7,420 nucleotides of DNA from CAYRKQ01 sp964424985 (GTDB lineage: Bacteria; Patescibacteriota; Saccharimonadia; Saccharimonadales; UBA7683): NCBI GenBank assembly GCA_964424985.1, contig CAYRKQ010000029.1, positions 1-7,420 on the forward strand, given 5' to 3'. Under the pieces are notes generated by a model. That model was given only the letters and a program-made list of their open reading frames with translations. It did not search any database and was not told where the DNA came from. The first letter of the stretch is position 1. Each line of letters opens with the position of its first letter. This document shows, in pieces, positions 5,903-7,420 of the stretch. The translations under genes and the position numbers were made by a program.

Positions 5903-5979
5903 GCCAGGGTAGCTCAGTTGGTTAGAGCGCAGGACTCATAAGCCTGAGGTCGCGAGTTCAAATCTCGCCCCTGGTACCA
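5903..5979 (+). tRNA. tRNA with CAU anticodon (elongator Met, or Ile2)
   Basis: A complete 77-nt cloverleaf with encoded CCA (5977-5979) is visible. Acceptor GCCAGGG (5903-5909) pairs with CCCTGGT (5969-5975), with a G1-U72 wobble. D stem GCTC/GAGC, T stem GCGAG/CTCGC and discriminator A73 are present. The anticodon CAT is at 5937-5939, in loop CTCATAA. It lacks the initiator hallmarks (C1xA72 mismatch, three GC pairs at the base of the anticodon stem), so initiator is unlikely. The anticodon stem CAGGA/GCCTG leaves an A31-G39 mismatch. The D arm to variable loop resembles tRNA-Ile, so it could be the TilS substrate tRNA-Ile2(CAU), but elongator Met is equally possible from sequence alone. 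Confidence 0.95.
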
Positions 5980-5986
5980 CAAGAAC

Positions 5987-6015
5987 ACCCGACGTTATTG
6001 TCGGGTTTTATTTTT
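5987..6015 (+). terminator. Rho-independent terminator of the tRNA
   Basis: ACCCGAC (5987-5993) pairs perfectly with GTCGGGT (6000-6006) across a 6-base loop and is followed by TTTATTTTT. It lies 8 nt after the CCA end. Confidence 0.9.
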
Positions 6016-6042
6016 AGAGTTTGAATTTCTAGGTAATCCAAC

Positions 6043-6051
6043 TGTTATAGT
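6043..6051 (+). promoter_or_regulatory. extended -10 promoter for a leaderless small ORF
   Basis: TGT TATAGT is a TGn-extended -10 with five of six -10 bases. TTGAAT at 6021-6026 could act as a poorly spaced -35. The -10 ends 7 nt before the ATG at 6059, so transcription should begin at or next to the start codon. Confidence 0.55.
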
Positions 6052-6058
6052 GGTAACT

Positions 6059-6223
6059 ATGAACAAAGGGCTTATTCTTTTGATGGCGAGTGTGGGAGGG
6101 GTTGTTGGTGGCTACCTGCCAACACTTTTTGGTGCAGGCGGTTTTTCGGGCTGGAGCATACTAGGGAGTCTTGCTGGTGGCTTACTGGGCATTTATGTGG
6201 GCTACAAACTAAGCGACTACTGA
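6059..6223 (+). CDS. 54-residue glycine-rich small membrane protein
   Basis: This short gene begins MNKGLILLMASVGGVVGGYL and ends with GYKLSDY and a TGA stop. Two hydrophobic glycine-rich segments (about residues 4-26 and 33-48) are joined by a short loop with FSGWSILG, giving a predicted two-pass membrane hairpin with a Lys near the start and a charged C-terminus. The layout recalls small YeaQ/GlsB-like stress membrane proteins and unnamed proteins often seen in CPR genomes; that resemblance is from memory, and the function is unknown. It is preceded by an extended -10 so close that the mRNA would be leaderless, and no Shine-Dalgarno is present. Its 3' end overlaps the convergent HD-domain gene by 7 nt. 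Confidence 0.75.
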   Translation: MNKGLILLMASVGGVVGGYLPTLFGAGGFSGWSILGSLAGGLLGIYVGYKLSDY

Positions 6224-6828
6224 GCCACTGCATCTTCGGGCTGATCGTAATAGGTTGTTTTGCAATACTCAATTAATTCTTTGAATATTTCCTGAGCGTA
6301 CGGCGATGCTTGTTTCAGCAGCTGGCTATATTTTTGTACGAAGAACTCATAGGTAATATTGTCCTCACTTTCTCTATACGGTCGCCAGCTATCCAAATCT
6401 CCTAAAATAAGTGCTTGCATTTTATCTACCGTCCAGACAAACAAGGATTCTTCATCATTTTTAGTCTCATAGCCGCTCATCGCAGCACAAAGAGCCTTGA
6501 AGCCACTTAGTTCGTTCTCAAGCTTTGCTAGCGCCTGCTTTTCATTGATTTCCTTTTGTTTTCTCTTGTCTGGGCTCGCAAACTGACTGACATCACCAGC
6601 GTATACTTCAACCAGATCATGTGCGAGAGCATAACCAAGAACCTTACTCAGATCTAAGCTGATTCTATGTTTTGTGATTATGTACCAACACAGAAGCGCA
6701 ACAGTGTAACTGTGTTCAATGTCGTTTTCTCGCTGATTGCTCCCAAGCCGATAATGACGGCGATTGATTTTAGCAAAGTCGCTACTGAGCCTCTGTAAAT
6801 TAAAAAACATAGGGTCTGGGTGCTGCAT
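6217..6828 (-). CDS. HD-domain metal-dependent phosphohydrolase (YfbR/HDDC2-like)
   Basis: This is a 203-residue cytoplasmic hydrolase of the HD superfamily, whose YfbR and HDDC2 relatives act on (deoxy)nucleoside monophosphates. Metal-ligand residues are visible: H39 in RENDIEHS, H70-D71 in ALAHDLVE, and D135 in WTVDKMQALILGD. E74 and D79 in the HDLVEVYAGD stretch are family-typical. An alpha-helical fold and normal family length fit. The reading frame stays open to 6996, but that extension is encoded by simple heptanucleotide repeats and the tilS 5' region and is not family-like. The ATG at 6828 is chosen because an extended -10 (TGCCATAAT) ends 9 nt before it, leaving a near-leaderless mRNA; ATG 6810 is a possible alternative. 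It diverges from tilS and converges on the 54-residue ORF with a 7-nt overlap. The substrate cannot be told from sequence. Confidence 0.85.
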   Translation of the reverse strand: MQHPDPMFFNLQRLSSDFAKINRRHYRLGSNQRENDIEHSYTVALLCWYIITKHRISLDLSKVLGYALAHDLVEVYAGDVSQFASPDKRKQKEINEKQALAKLENELSGFKALCAAMSGYETKNDEESLFVWTVDKMQALILGDLDSWRPYRESEDNITYEFFVQKYSQLLKQASPYAQEIFKELIEYCKTTYYDQPEDAVAQ

Positions 6829-6830
6829 CT

Positions 6831-6839
6831 TGATACAAT
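6831..6839 (+). promoter_or_regulatory. extended -10 promoter of tilS (leaderless)
   Basis: TGA TACAAT is an extended -10 with five of six -10 bases and no recognisable -35. It ends 8 nt before the tilS ATG at 6848, so the transcript should have almost no leader. No Shine-Dalgarno is present. Confidence 0.5.
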
Positions 6840-6846
6840 TATGGCA
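6838..6846 (-). promoter_or_regulatory. extended -10 promoter of the HD-domain gene, overlapping the tilS -10
   Basis: On the minus strand TGC CATAAT matches an extended -10 (five of six). Its hexamer (6838-6843) overlaps the tilS hexamer (6834-6839) by 2 bp, so RNA polymerase could occupy only one at a time. It ends 9 nt before the ATG at 6828. Confidence 0.5.
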
Positions 6847-6847
6847 C

Positions 6848-7420
6848 ATGTGTGAAGTTGGCGGAACATATATTGTGGCGGTGAGTGGCGGCGTTGATTC
6901 CGTTGTGCTGCTCGATATGCTCTTAAATGGTAGATGGCAAATGGTAGATGGCAAATGGAATAAAGCGAAAACCAACCACCAACTACCAACTACCAACTAC
7001 CAATTCGTGGTGGCTCACGTTGATCACGGTATGCGGGAGGAGTCGGGGGAGGATGCTGCGTTCGTAGAGTCTCTGGCCAAAAAATATGGGCTGCCTTTTG
7101 AAATTCATCGTGCACACTTGGGTTCAGGAGCTAGCGAAGAAGAGGCACGGCGAGTAAGGTATAATTTTTTGCGACAATGTAGCAAAAAACATAAAGCACT
7201 TGGAATTATCACGGCACATCATCAGGATGATCTTATTGAAACGGCCGTTATTAACCTGCTTCGGGGAACGGGCTGGCGCGGTGTGGCGCCTATGGGGCAG
7301 ACCTTAGAGCTTAGATCTCAGATCTTAGAGCAACACCCCCAAAGCTGTCATTCCGGACTTGATCCGGAATCCAGTAAAAGCAGTATCATCAAAGATGATG
7401 CACCATCTGACTGGATCCTG
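6848..7420 (+). CDS. tilS: tRNA(Ile)-lysidine synthase, 5' part (cut by window end)
   Basis: TilS uses ATP and lysine to convert C34 of tRNA-Ile2(CAU) to lysidine, switching its decoding from AUG to AUA; it is normally essential. The visible 191 residues cover the N-terminal PP-loop ATPase: SGGVDS (13-18), AHVDHGMR (56-63), LGSGASEEEARRVRY (91-105), AHHQDDLIET (123-132) and NLLRGTGWRGVAPM (136-149), all typical of TilS. The start ATG 6848 is chosen for its match to the usual distance from the PP-loop; an in-frame TTG at 6830 is possible. Two stretches look inserted. Residues about 26-52 are encoded by two heptanucleotide arrays and lengthen the loop after the PP-loop helix. Residues 167-176 (CHSGLDPESS) are encoded by a palindromic repeat, amid low-complexity sequence after GVAPM. 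Both keep the frame, so the gene is probably functional. It diverges from the HD-domain gene. Confidence 0.93.
   Translation, partial: MCEVGGTYIVAVSGGVDSVVLLDMLLNGRWQMVDGKWNKAKTNHQLPTTNYQFVVAHVDHGMREESGEDAAFVESLAKKYGLPFEIHRAHLGSGASEEEARRVRYNFLRQCSKKHKALGIITAHHQDDLIETAVINLLRGTGWRGVAPMGQTLELRSQILEQHPQSCHSGLDPESSKSSIIKDDAPSDWIL
6924..6958 (+). repeat. heptanucleotide array, 5 units (consensus YARATGG)
   Basis: Five head-to-tail 7-bp units: TAAATGG, TAGATGG, CAAATGG, TAGATGG, CAAATGG. They are inside tilS. Because 7 is not a multiple of 3, the units are read in changing frames, but the whole 35 bp stays open. Confidence 0.9.
6971..7005 (+). repeat. heptanucleotide array, 5 units (ACCAACT), inverted relative to the first array
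   Basis: Units are ACCAACC, three ACCAACT, and ACCAATT. On the opposite strand the unit is AGTTGGT, in other phase TAGTTGG, one base different from TAGATGG of the first array. The two 35-bp arrays are separated by 12 bp and form an imperfect inverted repeat. Confidence 0.9.
7347..7374. repeat. 28-bp palindromic repeat element inside tilS
   Basis: ATTCCGGA (7350-7357) pairs perfectly with TCCGGAAT (7363-7370) around loop CTTGA, with GTC and CCAG outside. It is the same family as 3799-3826. Read in the tilS frame it gives CHSGLDPESS, so it adds residues without breaking the gene. Confidence 0.85.

Noticed and set aside
5903..5979. Initiator tRNA-fMet
   Set aside because: There is no 1-72 C-A mismatch and no GGG/CCC anticodon stem base; the stem is CAGGA/GCCTG.
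6829..6996. 56-residue N-terminal extension of the HD protein
   Set aside because: It is the antisense of the tilS start and of the heptanucleotide arrays, giving a Trp/Leu/Pro-rich repetitive peptide unlike the family. The promoter and ATG at 6828 explain the start.
6924..7005. Possible CRISPR array
   Set aside because: Units are 7 bp with no spacers; this is a simple tandem repeat.

Overview
The window looks like a compact bacterial chromosome of the CPR/Patescibacteria type, with Candidatus Saccharibacteria my best guess. This is an inference from gene content and style, not from a marker gene. The clues are tandem CSLREA/choice-of-anchor-Q surface proteins with LAxTG sorting signals, a tiny RRM protein, a stand-alone ATP-cone protein, a 54-residue membrane protein, very short intergenic gaps, start codons sitting directly at predicted transcription starts, and TGA used as a stop.

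Positions 1-3244 (+ strand) hold two tandem paralogous secreted proteins, each about 500 residues. Each has a signal peptide ending AHA|AS, a CSL-EA block, a predicted beta-helix body, a conserved anchor-Q module and a C-terminal LAxTG / hydrophobic / basic tail. Their ends are very similar and their middles are divergent. A G9 run lies inside the -35/-10 spacer of the second gene. A C7 run lies between the ribosome binding site and the start codon of the first. Both are plausible slippage points for phase variation.

Positions 3244-3598 hold a bidirectional terminator and a convergent minus-strand RRM RNA-binding protein gene with a good promoter and a leader of about 90 nt. Positions 3722-4053 contain no gene. 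They hold a cluster of palindromic repeats, one family of which reappears inside tilS.

Positions 4054-5847 (- strand) form a two-gene operon, an ATP-cone protein followed with a 20-nt overlap by a flavin disulfide reductase. The reductase keeps both redox cysteines but has Phe where lipoamide dehydrogenase has its catalytic His.

Positions 5861-6015 carry a tRNA gene with anticodon CAU, its promoter and its terminator. Next is a leaderless small membrane protein gene (+), which overlaps tail to tail with an HD-domain hydrolase gene (-). The HD gene and tilS (+, cut by the window end) diverge from overlapping extended -10 promoters. tilS carries two repeat-derived in-frame insertions: a pair of inverted heptanucleotide arrays, and one copy of the palindromic element also found at 3799. 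The tRNA-CAU upstream may be a TilS substrate (tRNA-Ile2) or may be tRNA-Met.
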